Source: an uncultured Aquimarina sp. (GTDB lineage Bacteria; Bacteroidota; Bacteroidia; Flavobacteriales; Flavobacteriaceae). From it: DNA of 64,000 nt. Each line of letters starts with the position of its first letter. Positions within the stretch are counted from its first letter, which is position 1. The stretch is taken from the NCBI GenBank assembly GCA_947501475.1, contig CANMWA010000001.1:372001-436000 (forward strand), given 5' to 3'. Positions 48,803 to 58,642 of the stretch are shown in pieces. Made by a program: the position numbers and the translations under genes. A model generated the notes under the pieces. That model had not been told where the DNA came from and searched no databases. It saw nothing but the letters and a program-made list of their open reading frames with translations.

Positions 48803-49294
48803 ATGACTATTTGGGGCCTGGCAAGACAGTTTAGTTTTAAGCAATTATTTCGATTGTCACTGCTTGTGCTTCAAAAACCTTTCTTTATTAATCCTACATT
48901 AAAAGCTACTAGAAGAACAATGAGTATTTGCAATTCGCTTTATGCAAATAGTCATCATAAAAATGGAAGAGCTAATGCTTTTAGGCATGCTTTATGGAAT
49001 ATATTAATTTGCCAGAATGTCTTCAAAATCACTCAAAATGAAGAAAAATCATTGATTTGGACTCAAAAAATCACTGATTTACACGAAAAATTGATCCCAA
49101 ATGAACCTTTGGCAGAACTCATGGATTTACATAATAACGAAATTGGAAGAAAACATTTTTCTTTGTTAAAGAACAACTCTGAAGAGAGAATCATATCTTT
49201 TTTAAAAGAATGTGCCGTTAAAGCAAAGAAAATTTCAGAAATTGAAGAAGCAAAAAACTATAAAAACGATCTGGTGTATATTTTAGAAGCATAA
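48803..49294 (+). CDS. DUF6973-like hypothetical protein
   Basis: NGRANAFRHALWNILIC and ELMDLHNNEIGRKHF motifs. Confidence 0.65.
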   Translation: MTIWGLARQFSFKQLFRLSLLVLQKPFFINPTLKATRRTMSICNSLYANSHHKNGRANAFRHALWNILICQNVFKITQNEEKSLIWTQKITDLHEKLIPNEPLAELMDLHNNEIGRKHFSLLKNNSEERIISFLKECAVKAKKISEIEEAKNYKNDLVYILEA

Positions 49295-49357
49295 TTGTTT
49301 TTAGAATTTGAAACAAAATTTAATGAAACGCTACTAATCAAAAGTAAATCATCAACT

Positions 49358-49381
49358 CTTGCTGAACTTGTTTCAGTATCA
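49358..49381. repeat. Short dispersed-repeat-like hairpin GCTGAACTTGTTTCAGT
   Basis: cttgctgaacttgtttcagtatc upstream of the 49395 ORF. Confidence 0.4.
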
Positions 49382-49394
49382 AAAATAGAGAATT

Positions 49395-50183
49395 ATGTTT
49401 AAGAATATTATCAATGGAATCAAGGCTTATTTTGGAACATTCAAACTGATTTCAAAATTAGGATTGTGGAAATATTTTGCGATACCAATATTAATCAGCG
49501 TAATTACAGGTTTCATTTTTATTTCACTGGTTTACTTTTTTTCAGGCAATTTAGGAGCATTAATTGCTAAAGCCTGGATTTGGGAATGGGGTTCGCAAAC
49601 CTTTGCAACAATAAGTACATATATAGGAGGGTTAGTGATCTTGGTTTTAGGTCTGATCCTATACAAACATATTGTAATGGCATTATCAGCTCCATTTATG
49701 AGTCCGGTTTCAGAAAAAGTTGAAGTTCATCTGTTAGGAGAAACAAATCATACACATCGTAATACATCGTTTAGACAACAATTGGCAAGAGGTATTCGTA
49801 TCAATTTAAGAAATTTATCCAAAGAATTACTTTTTACGATTCCGTTACTTATACTAAGCTTCATACCTGTTATTGGTATTGTAGCTACCATTTTAATATT
49901 TTTAATTCAAGCCTATTATGTTGGTTATGGTAATATGGATTATACCATGGAACGTCATTTTAATTATAAAGAAAGTATTCAATTTGTAAAAAAACATAGA
50001 GGTATAGCTTTGGGTAATGGAATTGTATTTGTATTGATGCTATTTATACCCATCATTGGATTTATTATCACTTTGCCAATATCGGTGGTAGCTGCTTCTA
50101 CCGAAACTATAAAAATTTTGGACGAAAAGAAATTGATAACCAGGATTGATAGTGTAGAAACCCCAAAAGAAATTAAGGAGTAA
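49395..50183 (+). CDS. EI24/CysZ-like membrane protein
   Basis: Multi-TM; KYFAIPILISVITG..HIVMALSAPFMSPVSEKVE..YGNMDYTMERHFNYKESIQFVKKHRGIALGNG. Confidence 0.8.
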   Translation: MFKNIINGIKAYFGTFKLISKLGLWKYFAIPILISVITGFIFISLVYFFSGNLGALIAKAWIWEWGSQTFATISTYIGGLVILVLGLILYKHIVMALSAPFMSPVSEKVEVHLLGETNHTHRNTSFRQQLARGIRINLRNLSKELLFTIPLLILSFIPVIGIVATILIFLIQAYYVGYGNMDYTMERHFNYKESIQFVKKHRGIALGNGIVFVLMLFIPIIGFIITLPISVVAASTETIKILDEKKLITRIDSVETPKEIKE

Positions 50184-50221
50184 GGTTTTTGATTCCTAAA
50201 AAACAATCATTAAAAAGTATA

Positions 50222-51124
50222 ATGAAAGACAAATTTTATAATTATATACAAGATCTTCAAGACACGATCACTTCAGAATTAGAAAAAATCGATGGTAAGG
50301 CTAAATTTAAAGAAGATGTTTGGAAACGCCCCGAAGGCGGAGGTGGTAGAACGCGAGTAATTGAAAACGGAAATGTTTTTGAAAAAGGAGGGGTAAATAT
50401 CTCTGGAGTACATGGAGCTTTGCCCGAAACAATGCAAAGTTATTTTAATGTAGGAAAAGTCGACTTTTTTGCGTGTGGATTGTCTTTGGTATTGCATCCT
50501 AAAAACCCAATGGTGCCTACTGTGCATGCTAATTGGCGCTATTTTGAGATGTATAATGCAACAGGTGAGTTGGTTGATCGTTGGTTTGGTGGTGGTCAGG
50601 ATCTAACTCCTTATTACTTGTTCGAGGAGGATGCAAAGCATTTTCATCAAGTTTGTAAAATTTCTTGTGATAAACACGACCCAGAGTTTTATCCTGCATA
50701 CAAAAAGAAATGCGATGAATATTTTTATAATGCGCATCGAGAAGAAGGTCGAGGTATAGGAGGCCTATTTTTTGACTATTGTAAGGCAAATGATAAAATG
50801 TCGATGCATAATTGGTATGATTTTGTAACAGAAGTTGGTAACAGTTTTTTAGAAGCATATATTCCTATAGTTGAAAGAAGAAAAAATGCACTTTTTACTG
50901 AAGAACAAAGAAATTGGCAAGAGATTCGAAGAGGACGTTATGTAGAATTTAACTTGGTTCATGACAAAGGAACACTTTTTGGTTTAAAGACAAATGGAAG
51001 GATAGAAAGTATCCTCATGAGCCTACCACCAAGGGTTCAATGGCAATATGACCATCACCCTAAAACCGGAAGTGAAGAAGAAAAACTAGTTAAAGTGCTT
51101 AAAAAACCCGTTGAATGGTGCTGA
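50222..51124 (+). CDS. hemF: Oxygen-dependent coproporphyrinogen oxidase
   Basis: EDVWKRPEGGGGRTRVIENGNVFEKGGVNIS; WFGGGQDLTPYYLFEEDAKHFH; EGRGIGGLFFDY. Confidence 0.97.
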   Translation: MKDKFYNYIQDLQDTITSELEKIDGKAKFKEDVWKRPEGGGGRTRVIENGNVFEKGGVNISGVHGALPETMQSYFNVGKVDFFACGLSLVLHPKNPMVPTVHANWRYFEMYNATGELVDRWFGGGQDLTPYYLFEEDAKHFHQVCKISCDKHDPEFYPAYKKKCDEYFYNAHREEGRGIGGLFFDYCKANDKMSMHNWYDFVTEVGNSFLEAYIPIVERRKNALFTEEQRNWQEIRRGRYVEFNLVHDKGTLFGLKTNGRIESILMSLPPRVQWQYDHHPKTGSEEEKLVKVLKKPVEWC

Positions 51125-51206
51125 TTCGATTTTTTTTCACTATATTGCGGCACAATCATTTAGAATCTATATAATTAGTTTTTAAATATTTAACCCAAAT
51201 CGCAAC

Positions 51207-51806
51207 ATGAAAAAATTTCTACTATTATTTACTGCAGTACTTCTTGTAGGATGTAATCTTCCTAGTAAAAAGGAAGGATTTAAAAAATTCTCAAAAAACA
51301 AAATCGAATTCAAAAACAACACTCTTGTACTTACAAGTGATTATGTAAAAGCTACACCAGAAGAATTCAAAACAAAAATTGAATTATTAGAGGACATCAA
51401 ATTCAAAAATGTAGCGCTTGCAGAATTAAAAAAGATTCAAGACAAAAAAGTAGATTTCGAATTATTTATTGACGAAACAAATGTCGAAAATTATGTATTT
51501 ATCTATACAACCGATTTCTATCAATTTGATGAGCATAGAGCTGCAAGAGTTGTACAGGCTCTTAGTGATCAGATAAAAGATGAGGCGAATGTTCAAGAAG
51601 TGAAATATAAAAGAATTCACGGTCGATTTTTCTTTACTCCAACGTCAAAAGTTGTAAAACTTAAGTATTTAAAAGCTTATAAAAAGGTTAGAAAATTCCA
51701 GACCGAATATATTGTAGCATCAAAATCTGGAGGTATGGGATTACTGATTAGTAATCTTGAAGACATAGATTTTGAAAACTCAATCAAACGCTTAGCCGTA
51801 AAATAA
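51207..51806 (+). CDS. Hypothetical lipoprotein
   Basis: MKKFLLLFTAVLLVGCNLPSKK lipobox. Confidence 0.65.
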   Translation: MKKFLLLFTAVLLVGCNLPSKKEGFKKFSKNKIEFKNNTLVLTSDYVKATPEEFKTKIELLEDIKFKNVALAELKKIQDKKVDFELFIDETNVENYVFIYTTDFYQFDEHRAARVVQALSDQIKDEANVQEVKYKRIHGRFFFTPTSKVVKLKYLKAYKKVRKFQTEYIVASKSGGMGLLISNLEDIDFENSIKRLAVK

Positions 51807-51846
51807 AATTGATAAGACCATTTGTGTATGGTCTTCTAAACAAGTT

Positions 51847-51892
51847 AAATGCCGTATCTTAGACTATATTTATAAGTCTGGATACGGCATTT
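51847..51892 (+). terminator. Terminator-like hairpin
   Basis: aaatgccgtatc ... gatacggcattt, with an additional inner AGACT/AGTCT stem. Confidence 0.75.
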
Positions 51893-51903
51893 TGATATTT
51901 ATT

Positions 51904-52329
51904 ATGGTGTTTTTTCAACAAATTTCGATCTTGAAAGCTCAAAAATGCATATTGTTTTTGGTTGTTATATTTACAGCCAGTTGTGCACGTACTGTTGAAC
52001 CTACAATAGAAAACATTAATAAAATATTTGCTTCCAAAGATTTTACTTTCGAGCTTCATAAAACTGATGGTAGTTGTTCATCGTTAAGCTTTAGAAATGA
52101 TTACTTAGTTTATAAAAGTGATAAACCAATAGTAAGAAGAGAAATAACTTATGATGAGGTACTGCTAATTAATGATTTTATACAAAAAATTGTAAATCTT
52201 CATGTGCAAGACCTGGATCCAGAAACCTCTTTTCATTATGTTATAAAAAACACAGCGTACAAAGTTATTATAGTACCCAATCAAGAAGCTTTTTACTTTG
52301 ATGCTTTGATCAAAACGTTAAAACTTTGA
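51904..52329 (+). CDS. Hypothetical lipoprotein
   Basis: Hydrophobic N-terminus with ASC lipobox (ILFLVVIFTASCART). Confidence 0.6.
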   Translation: MVFFQQISILKAQKCILFLVVIFTASCARTVEPTIENINKIFASKDFTFELHKTDGSCSSLSFRNDYLVYKSDKPIVRREITYDEVLLINDFIQKIVNLHVQDLDPETSFHYVIKNTAYKVIIVPNQEAFYFDALIKTLKL

Positions 52330-52338
52330 CTTGGCTAT

Positions 52339-53691
52339 TTATGCAAATAATAATGTAAAAGCTGTCTCTTGACCTAGAATAGAATGCACCGTTAAATTAC
52401 CTCCATGCAAGTGCATGATTTGTTTAGAAAGACTTAATCCAACACCAGTACCATCTTGTTTAGTTGTATAAAAAGGGACAAATATTTGATCCATAATTTC
52501 TGGAGGGATTCCTGGGCCATTATCTTTTACAGTAATGTGTTTTTTGCCTTTGTCAGAAACTCCATAAATAAGTTGTAATTGTCCTTGATGTGTCCCTTTT
52601 AATGCTTGTATAGCGTTTTTAGAAAGGTTAACTAGCACTTGAGTAATTAATTTCTCATCGGCATAGATTTCGGTGTTTTGGTCAATGCCAATAAGATCAA
52701 AGGCGATATCATTAAAACCAGTTTGCTGACTTACCAAAACTTGTACCTTTTCTAATAATTGATCAACTTGTATGATTTTTTTATCTGGAGCAGGAACATT
52801 AAGAAAACTGCGATAAGATTGTACAAAACTCATCAAATCATTTCCTTGATTTTTGATGACTTCTAATCCTTTTGCAGTAGTATTTATTTTATGTTCATCA
52901 ATTTGACTAGCAGGTAATATTCCGTTTTTGTCTTTATAATAATTTAGAATAGATTCTGAAATAGAAGTAATAGGCGTAACAGTATTCATGATTTCATGAG
53001 TCAAAACACGTATCAATTTTATCCAGGAATCGGTTTCTTTTTTATCTAATTCATTATTAATATCCTGAATAGTGACTAGGTTTAATATCTCTTTGTTTAA
53101 TACAATTTCACTTGATTTTATAGCCAATTGTATAGTTTCTCTTTCGTTGGTGAACTCAAAGAGTTTTCGTTCAAAAGATTTGATATTATTAAATACGTCA
53201 AATAGTTTTTTATCGACCTGTGCTAATTGTTTAATATGATTTAAAGGCGTATAGTTTAATAATTTTTCAATTTTTGGGTTGGCAAAAAGTATATGCCCTT
53301 TGTTATTAAAAGTAAGAATACCAATATCTGCCTGTTTAAGTATTTCTTGATAATATTGTTCTTGTGCTTGATTTTTTATGTATACTTTTTGAAATATATT
53401 ATTAAGTGTATTAAGGCTTTGATTTAATTCATTAAATGATGCGATATCACCATGTTCTGGAAAACGTAATGTAAAATCCTCATTTTTTATAGCATTGAAG
53501 AAAAACGCAATTTTTCGATTATTATGATTTAAGAATTTGATCAAAAAAATCATTTGTATGAATAGTATAATCAATAGCATTACAGATATAATATAGGATG
53601 TTTTAAAAAACATAAAAGACATACCTAATGAAGTAAGTGTTATGAGTATAACCTTTATAATTAACTGACTATAATATTTTTTACTGACCAT
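52339..53691 (-). CDS. PAS-containing sensor histidine kinase (NtrB-like)
   Basis: 2 TM; PAS (ADIGILTFNNKGHILFANPKIEKLL); LIRVLTHEIMNTVTPITSISES; VKDNGPGIPPEIMDQIFVPFYTTKQDGTGVGLSLSKQIM. Confidence 0.92.
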   Translation of the reverse strand: MVSKKYYSQLIIKVILITLTSLGMSFMFFKTSYIISVMLLIILFIQMIFLIKFLNHNNRKIAFFFNAIKNEDFTLRFPEHGDIASFNELNQSLNTLNNIFQKVYIKNQAQEQYYQEILKQADIGILTFNNKGHILFANPKIEKLLNYTPLNHIKQLAQVDKKLFDVFNNIKSFERKLFEFTNERETIQLAIKSSEIVLNKEILNLVTIQDINNELDKKETDSWIKLIRVLTHEIMNTVTPITSISESILNYYKDKNGILPASQIDEHKINTTAKGLEVIKNQGNDLMSFVQSYRSFLNVPAPDKKIIQVDQLLEKVQVLVSQQTGFNDIAFDLIGIDQNTEIYADEKLITQVLVNLSKNAIQALKGTHQGQLQLIYGVSDKGKKHITVKDNGPGIPPEIMDQIFVPFYTTKQDGTGVGLSLSKQIMHLHGGNLTVHSILGQETAFTLLFA

Positions 53692-53693
53692 AT

Positions 53694-55058
53694 TTAATTG
53701 TCAAATTTTTTCATTTTGTTATATAGGGTTTGCCTAGAAACACCTAATTGATTGGCAGCTGCGCTATAATTTCCGTTATGTTGATTAAGGGCTTTTGTGA
53801 TCATTAAGTGCTCCATTTCATCTAGTGTTTCTGGTCCACTTTCAAAGGATACTTCAGTAGTAGAACTTAATAAAAAGTCGGTTGGTTTGAGCACACTTCC
53901 TTCACATAAAATCACTGCTCTTTCCATAGTATGTTGTAATTCTCGAACGTTACCAGGCCATTGATATGCTAATAACTTTTCCTGAGCGGCATTATTAATT
54001 CTAAGAGTAGGTTTGGTATATTTTGAAGCGTATTTCTTTAAATAAAAATCTGCTAAAATCAGTATGTCATTTTCTCTTTCGCGAAGCGGGGGCACCTCTA
54101 TATGTATGGTATTAATTCTATACAAAAGATCCTCTCTAAAAATTCCGTCGGTAACCATTTGGTTAAGGTTACAGTTGGTCGCACAAATAAGACGAATATC
54201 GACAGGGATATTTTTGTTAGAGCCTACTCGCACAACAGTTCTGTTCTGAATTGCAGATAATAATTTGGCTTGCGTTTGTAGCGATAGATTTCCAATTTCA
54301 TCAAGAAATAAACTCCCTTTATGAGCCGCTTCAAATTTTCCTGCACGATCTTCTTTAGCATCGGTAAATGCTCCTTTGGTATGGCCAAAAAGTTCACTTT
54401 CAAACAATGTCTCTGATATAGAGCCCATATCTACCCCTATAAAAACTTCGTCTTTTCTTGGCGATAAACGGTGTAGTTCTCTGGCTATAAGTTCTTTTCC
54501 GGTACCGTTTTCGCCTGTAATTAATACATTAACATCGGTTTTGGCAACTTTGGTCACCAGATTAAGTACCGCCGTGAGCGCTTTTGAATTTCCGATAATA
54601 AAATTACTATCCTGATTGATTACTTGTTTAAGATGGGTTTCTTTTTGTTTTAGTTCTTGTACTTCTTTTCGAGATTTACGAAGTAAATATGCCGATTTGA
54701 TGGTGGCTAATAGTTTTTCATTATTCCATGGTTTTAGTATAAAATCAGTAGCGCCCTCTTTTAAAGCTTTTACGGCCAGATCAACGGCTCCATAAGCGGT
54801 CATCATAATCACCGAAATATAAGGAGCCTTTTTCTTGATTTCTCTTAGCCAAAACAAGCCTTCGTTACCTGTATTTACACCGGCAGAGAAATTCATATCT
54901 AATAAAACGATATCAAAACTATTAAGGTCTTTTACCGAAGAAATCTGATTTGGATTAGAAATCGTTTCGACTTTTTTAAATTCGAATTGCAGCAAAATCT
55001 CAAGAGCACTTAAAAGACTCTTGTTATCATCTATGACTAAAACTTTTCCATCTTGCAT
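53694..55058 (-). CDS. Sigma-54-dependent response regulator (NtrC family)
   Basis: Receiver domain; GENGTGKELIARELH; GAFTDAKEDRAGKFEAA sigma-54 contact; Fis HTH (NYSAAANQLGVSRQTLYNKMKKF). Confidence 0.96.
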   Translation of the reverse strand: MQDGKVLVIDDNKSLLSALEILLQFEFKKVETISNPNQISSVKDLNSFDIVLLDMNFSAGVNTGNEGLFWLREIKKKAPYISVIMMTAYGAVDLAVKALKEGATDFILKPWNNEKLLATIKSAYLLRKSRKEVQELKQKETHLKQVINQDSNFIIGNSKALTAVLNLVTKVAKTDVNVLITGENGTGKELIARELHRLSPRKDEVFIGVDMGSISETLFESELFGHTKGAFTDAKEDRAGKFEAAHKGSLFLDEIGNLSLQTQAKLLSAIQNRTVVRVGSNKNIPVDIRLICATNCNLNQMVTDGIFREDLLYRINTIHIEVPPLRERENDILILADFYLKKYASKYTKPTLRINNAAQEKLLAYQWPGNVRELQHTMERAVILCEGSVLKPTDFLLSSTTEVSFESGPETLDEMEHLMITKALNQHNGNYSAAANQLGVSRQTLYNKMKKFDN

Positions 55059-55118
55059 GGTATTCTATTTCTGTTAATACGTTAAAACTACAAATTCGCA
55101 ATGGGAGTTTTTCAAATG

Positions 55119-55157
55119 TGTAAAATAATTAGACAGTATTTGTATAATTATTTTACA
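55119..55157. promoter_or_regulatory. Dyad: 13-bp inverted repeat separated by 13 nt, candidate activator-binding site
   Basis: TGTAAAATAATTA gacagtatttgta TAATTATTTTACA. Confidence 0.55.
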
Positions 55158-55220
55158 ATCCTATAGATTTTGTTTTATAGTTTAATATGTAAATTATTGA
55201 TAAACAAGTTGTTGTGGTTT

Positions 55221-55235
55221 TGGCACAACATTAGA
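55221..55235 (+). promoter_or_regulatory. Candidate sigma-54 promoter (TGGCAC-N4-TTAGA)
   Basis: TGGCACaacaTTAGA, 40 nt before the TolC-like gene; -24 box perfect, -12 box weak. Confidence 0.45.
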
Positions 55236-55274
55236 CTATGGTTTGGTATCAAAAAGCGATATAAAGCGTAAATA

Positions 55275-56636
55275 ATGAATTACATAAACAAAATACTATA
55301 TTTTATTTTAATTGTGGCAACATCTACATTGCAGGCGCAAGAGTATTGGTCATTAGATGATTGTGTTGCTTATGCAATAGATCACAATTTGCAATTAAAT
55401 GATTTTAAATATACAGAGAACGCTACCAAAGAAACTTACAAACAATCTATACGTAATTTGTTACCAAACATTGGGGCATCTTCAAATTATAATATTCGAT
55501 ATGGTCGATCAGTAGATCCAAATAATAATAGTATTGTAAATACAGATTTTTTCTCTAATAATTATTCTCTAGATGCTTCTATTGATTTATTTCAGGGTTT
55601 TCAAAAGTTAAATGCTATCAAAACATCGAAGTTTTTATATAAAGCAGCAAATCAAGAAGCACTTCATCAAAAGTATTTACTGGCATTTAGAGTTATGGCG
55701 GCATTTTATGATATTCAGTTTATGGAAGGGTTATTATCCATTTCTAAACAGCAAGAAGAAGTCTCTCAAAACAATTATAATTTGGTTAGCAAGCAAGTCG
55801 AATTGGGGCAAAAAGCAAAAGCAGATATATATGAAGCAGAAGCTGCTCTAATAGGAGATCAATTGTTAGTGACACAAAGTGAAAATAATCTAATAGCAGC
55901 AAAACTGAAGTTAATTCAGGAAATGAATCTAGAAGAAGCAACCACTATTTCGATTTCATCTTTAGAGACAGAACAAGAAATTGGGGATGTAAACGAAATG
56001 ATCCAAGCTGATAAAGACTCAATTTTTAATGCAGCTAAGCAATTTGTGCCTATTATAAAAGCACAAGAACTAAGAGCTGAAGCTGCACAAAAACAATTAG
56101 CTGTAACCCGAGGAGATTTGTATCCAAGATTAGCTTTTTTTGCAGGTTATCAAACAGGATATTTTGAAACGAATAGTGATGATAATGGACAGGTTATCGC
56201 TTTTCGTAATCAAATCAAGGATAATGCTTCACAGTATGTTGGGGTTTCGCTTAATGTACCTATCATCAACAAATGGTCAAACCGATCACGAGTACAACAA
56301 CAAAAAGTTGAGGTCATGAGAGCCAAAAACAATTTGGATGTTCAAAAACAAGAATTGTTTCAGTTGATCCAACAATTAGTTCAGGATGGCGAAGCATTAA
56401 AAACAGAATATGAGCAAAGTTCTCAAAAAATGAAAGCACAAGAGCTAACATTCAAAGTTGCACAAAAGCGATACGAAAAAGGATTGATCAATGCCATAAC
56501 ACTTAACCAATCAAAAAATCTATTAGCAAATGCACAAAACGAAAACCTGCAAGTACACTTACGATTAAAAATAAATGTAAGTACACTTGATTTTTATAAA
56601 GGATTACCAGTATTTAGTATAAACAGAGCACAATAA
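55275..56636 (+). CDS. TolC family outer membrane efflux protein
   Basis: Signal peptide; YWSLDDCVAYAIDHNLQLNDFKY; NVPIINKWSNRSRVQQQKVEVMRAKNNLD. Confidence 0.92.
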   Translation: MNYINKILYFILIVATSTLQAQEYWSLDDCVAYAIDHNLQLNDFKYTENATKETYKQSIRNLLPNIGASSNYNIRYGRSVDPNNNSIVNTDFFSNNYSLDASIDLFQGFQKLNAIKTSKFLYKAANQEALHQKYLLAFRVMAAFYDIQFMEGLLSISKQQEEVSQNNYNLVSKQVELGQKAKADIYEAEAALIGDQLLVTQSENNLIAAKLKLIQEMNLEEATTISISSLETEQEIGDVNEMIQADKDSIFNAAKQFVPIIKAQELRAEAAQKQLAVTRGDLYPRLAFFAGYQTGYFETNSDDNGQVIAFRNQIKDNASQYVGVSLNVPIINKWSNRSRVQQQKVEVMRAKNNLDVQKQELFQLIQQLVQDGEALKTEYEQSSQKMKAQELTFKVAQKRYEKGLINAITLNQSKNLLANAQNENLQVHLRLKINVSTLDFYKGLPVFSINRAQ

Positions 56637-56637
56637 G

Positions 56638-57888
56638 ATGGACATAAAAATTGAAAAGAAAAAAGGATTACGACCTAAACATTATGGATATATTGTAATA
56701 GGTGTGATATTGCTTTTTATGGGATATAAAATAGCATTTGGTAACTCGGCTTCTACATTTAGAACAGAAAAAGAAAAACTATCAATTGCCTCAGTTTCTT
56801 TCGGGAAATTTGATGACTATATTACCATAAATGGATCAGTTGCTCCAATAAGTACTATTTATATGGATGCTTATGAAGGAGGACGTGTTACAGAAAAACT
56901 GATCGAAGAAGGAGCCATGGTCAAAAAAGGAGATGTTATATTAACATTAGAAAACAGAGGTCTTTATGAGCAAATTCTTGCAAGTGAAAACAACCTAGCC
57001 CTAAAGCAAAATGATCTACGATCTACAAAACTTACCTTTGATTCTAGACAAGTTGAAGGGCGTAAAGATCTGGTAAATTCGCAATACGAATTACAAAAAC
57101 TAAAAAGAAACTTTGAGCAAAATAAAGCATTGTTTGAAGATGAATTAATTTCTAAAGAAGAATACCTTACTTCTAAAGAAAATTATGAATTATCACAAAA
57201 ACAATTCGAAATTATCAAGCTACAAACTGATCAAGATAAGGTTTTGCGTGGCACATCTCTACATGAACTAGATGCTGATTTAGCTCGAATGAAAAAAACA
57301 TTATCTATGGTCTATGAGCGTATCGATCACTTAAATGTTAGGGCACCTGCAGATGGACAATTAGGGTTTTTGGATGCCGAAATTGGTCAAAACATACAAC
57401 AAGGGCAAAGAATAGGACAGGTAAATGTTTTGACAGATTACAAAATAGAGGCCACTATCGATGAGCATTATATAGATAGAGTAAAAAGAGATTTGATAGC
57501 AATTTTAGAACGTAACGGGACCGAATACCAATTACGTTTACGCAAAGTATACCCCGAGGTAAGAAATGGAAAATTTAAAGTAGATCTTGTTTTTGTAGAT
57601 AAAAAACCAGAAACTATTCGATCTGGTCAAAGCTATAATATCAAACTTCAGTTAGGAGCCTCCAATGATGCACTTTTACTACCTAGAGGAAGTTTTTTTC
57701 AAAGTACAGGTGGTCAATGGATTTTTGTAGTAGATGCGGCTGGCGAAGTTGCATGGAAAAGACCAATTCGTATCGGAAAACAAAATTCTAGATACTATGA
57801 GCTACTAGAAGGATTAGAAACCGGAGAACAAGTAATCACATCAAGCTATGATAATTTTGGGGATGCCGAAAAGATCATATTAAAATAA
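56638..57888 (+). CDS. HlyD/MacA-like periplasmic adaptor subunit
   Basis: N-terminal TM; EGGRVTEKLIEEGAMVKKGDVILTLENR; NVRAPADGQLGFLDAEIGQNIQQGQRIGQV. Confidence 0.92.
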   Translation: MDIKIEKKKGLRPKHYGYIVIGVILLFMGYKIAFGNSASTFRTEKEKLSIASVSFGKFDDYITINGSVAPISTIYMDAYEGGRVTEKLIEEGAMVKKGDVILTLENRGLYEQILASENNLALKQNDLRSTKLTFDSRQVEGRKDLVNSQYELQKLKRNFEQNKALFEDELISKEEYLTSKENYELSQKQFEIIKLQTDQDKVLRGTSLHELDADLARMKKTLSMVYERIDHLNVRAPADGQLGFLDAEIGQNIQQGQRIGQVNVLTDYKIEATIDEHYIDRVKRDLIAILERNGTEYQLRLRKVYPEVRNGKFKVDLVFVDKKPETIRSGQSYNIKLQLGASNDALLLPRGSFFQSTGGQWIFVVDAAGEVAWKRPIRIGKQNSRYYELLEGLETGEQVITSSYDNFGDAEKIILK

Positions 57889-57916
57889 AATCAATTTAAA
57901 GAAAAACAATCAAAAA

Positions 57917-58612
57917 ATGATACAGATCAAAAAACTAAAAAAGAGTTTTAGAACCGAAGAGGTAGAAACTCTGGCATTAAATAGTGTAAATCTAAACGTT
58001 GAAGAGGGTGAATTTGTCGCCATTATGGGGCCATCAGGTTGTGGTAAATCTACATTGTTAAACATTATTGGTATGCTCGATAACCCAACAGATGGGACCT
58101 ATCATTTTGGTGATCAGGAAGTAGGAGGGTTAAAAGAAAACCAACGTACCAAAATCAGAAAAGGAAACCTAGGATTTGTATTTCAGAGTTTTAATCTAAT
58201 TGATGAGCTTACTGTTTTTGAAAACGTAGAATTACCACTCATTTATCTTAATATGAAAAAAAGCGAGCGCGAGCAAAAAGTAAGGCGAGTGCTTGAGCGA
58301 ATGAAAATTGCACATCGCGAAAAGCATTTTCCACAACAATTATCAGGAGGACAACAACAACGTGTAGCGATTGCCAGAGCCGTAGTAACAAATGCCAAAC
58401 TAATTCTTGCAGATGAACCTACAGGAAACCTAGATTCTAAAAACGGGATCGAGGTAATGAATTTGCTTACAGAACTTAATCAAGAAGGAACCACCATCAT
58501 TATGGTAACACACTCAGATAGAGATTCACATTATGCCCATAGAGTAATTAATCTATTTGATGGTCAAATCGTAACCGAAAGTCAAAATAAACCCTTCGAG
58601 GTTAATGCATAA
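57917..58612 (+). CDS. ABC transporter ATP-binding protein (MacB/LolD type)
   Basis: GPSGCGKSTLLNIIGMLDNPTDG; LSGGQQQRVAIARAVV; LILADEPTGNLDS. Confidence 0.96.
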   Translation: MIQIKKLKKSFRTEEVETLALNSVNLNVEEGEFVAIMGPSGCGKSTLLNIIGMLDNPTDGTYHFGDQEVGGLKENQRTKIRKGNLGFVFQSFNLIDELTVFENVELPLIYLNMKKSEREQKVRRVLERMKIAHREKHFPQQLSGGQQQRVAIARAVVTNAKLILADEPTGNLDSKNGIEVMNLLTELNQEGTTIIMVTHSDRDSHYAHRVINLFDGQIVTESQNKPFEVNA

Positions 58613-58642
58613 ATATACATACAACACACAAACAACATTCTC

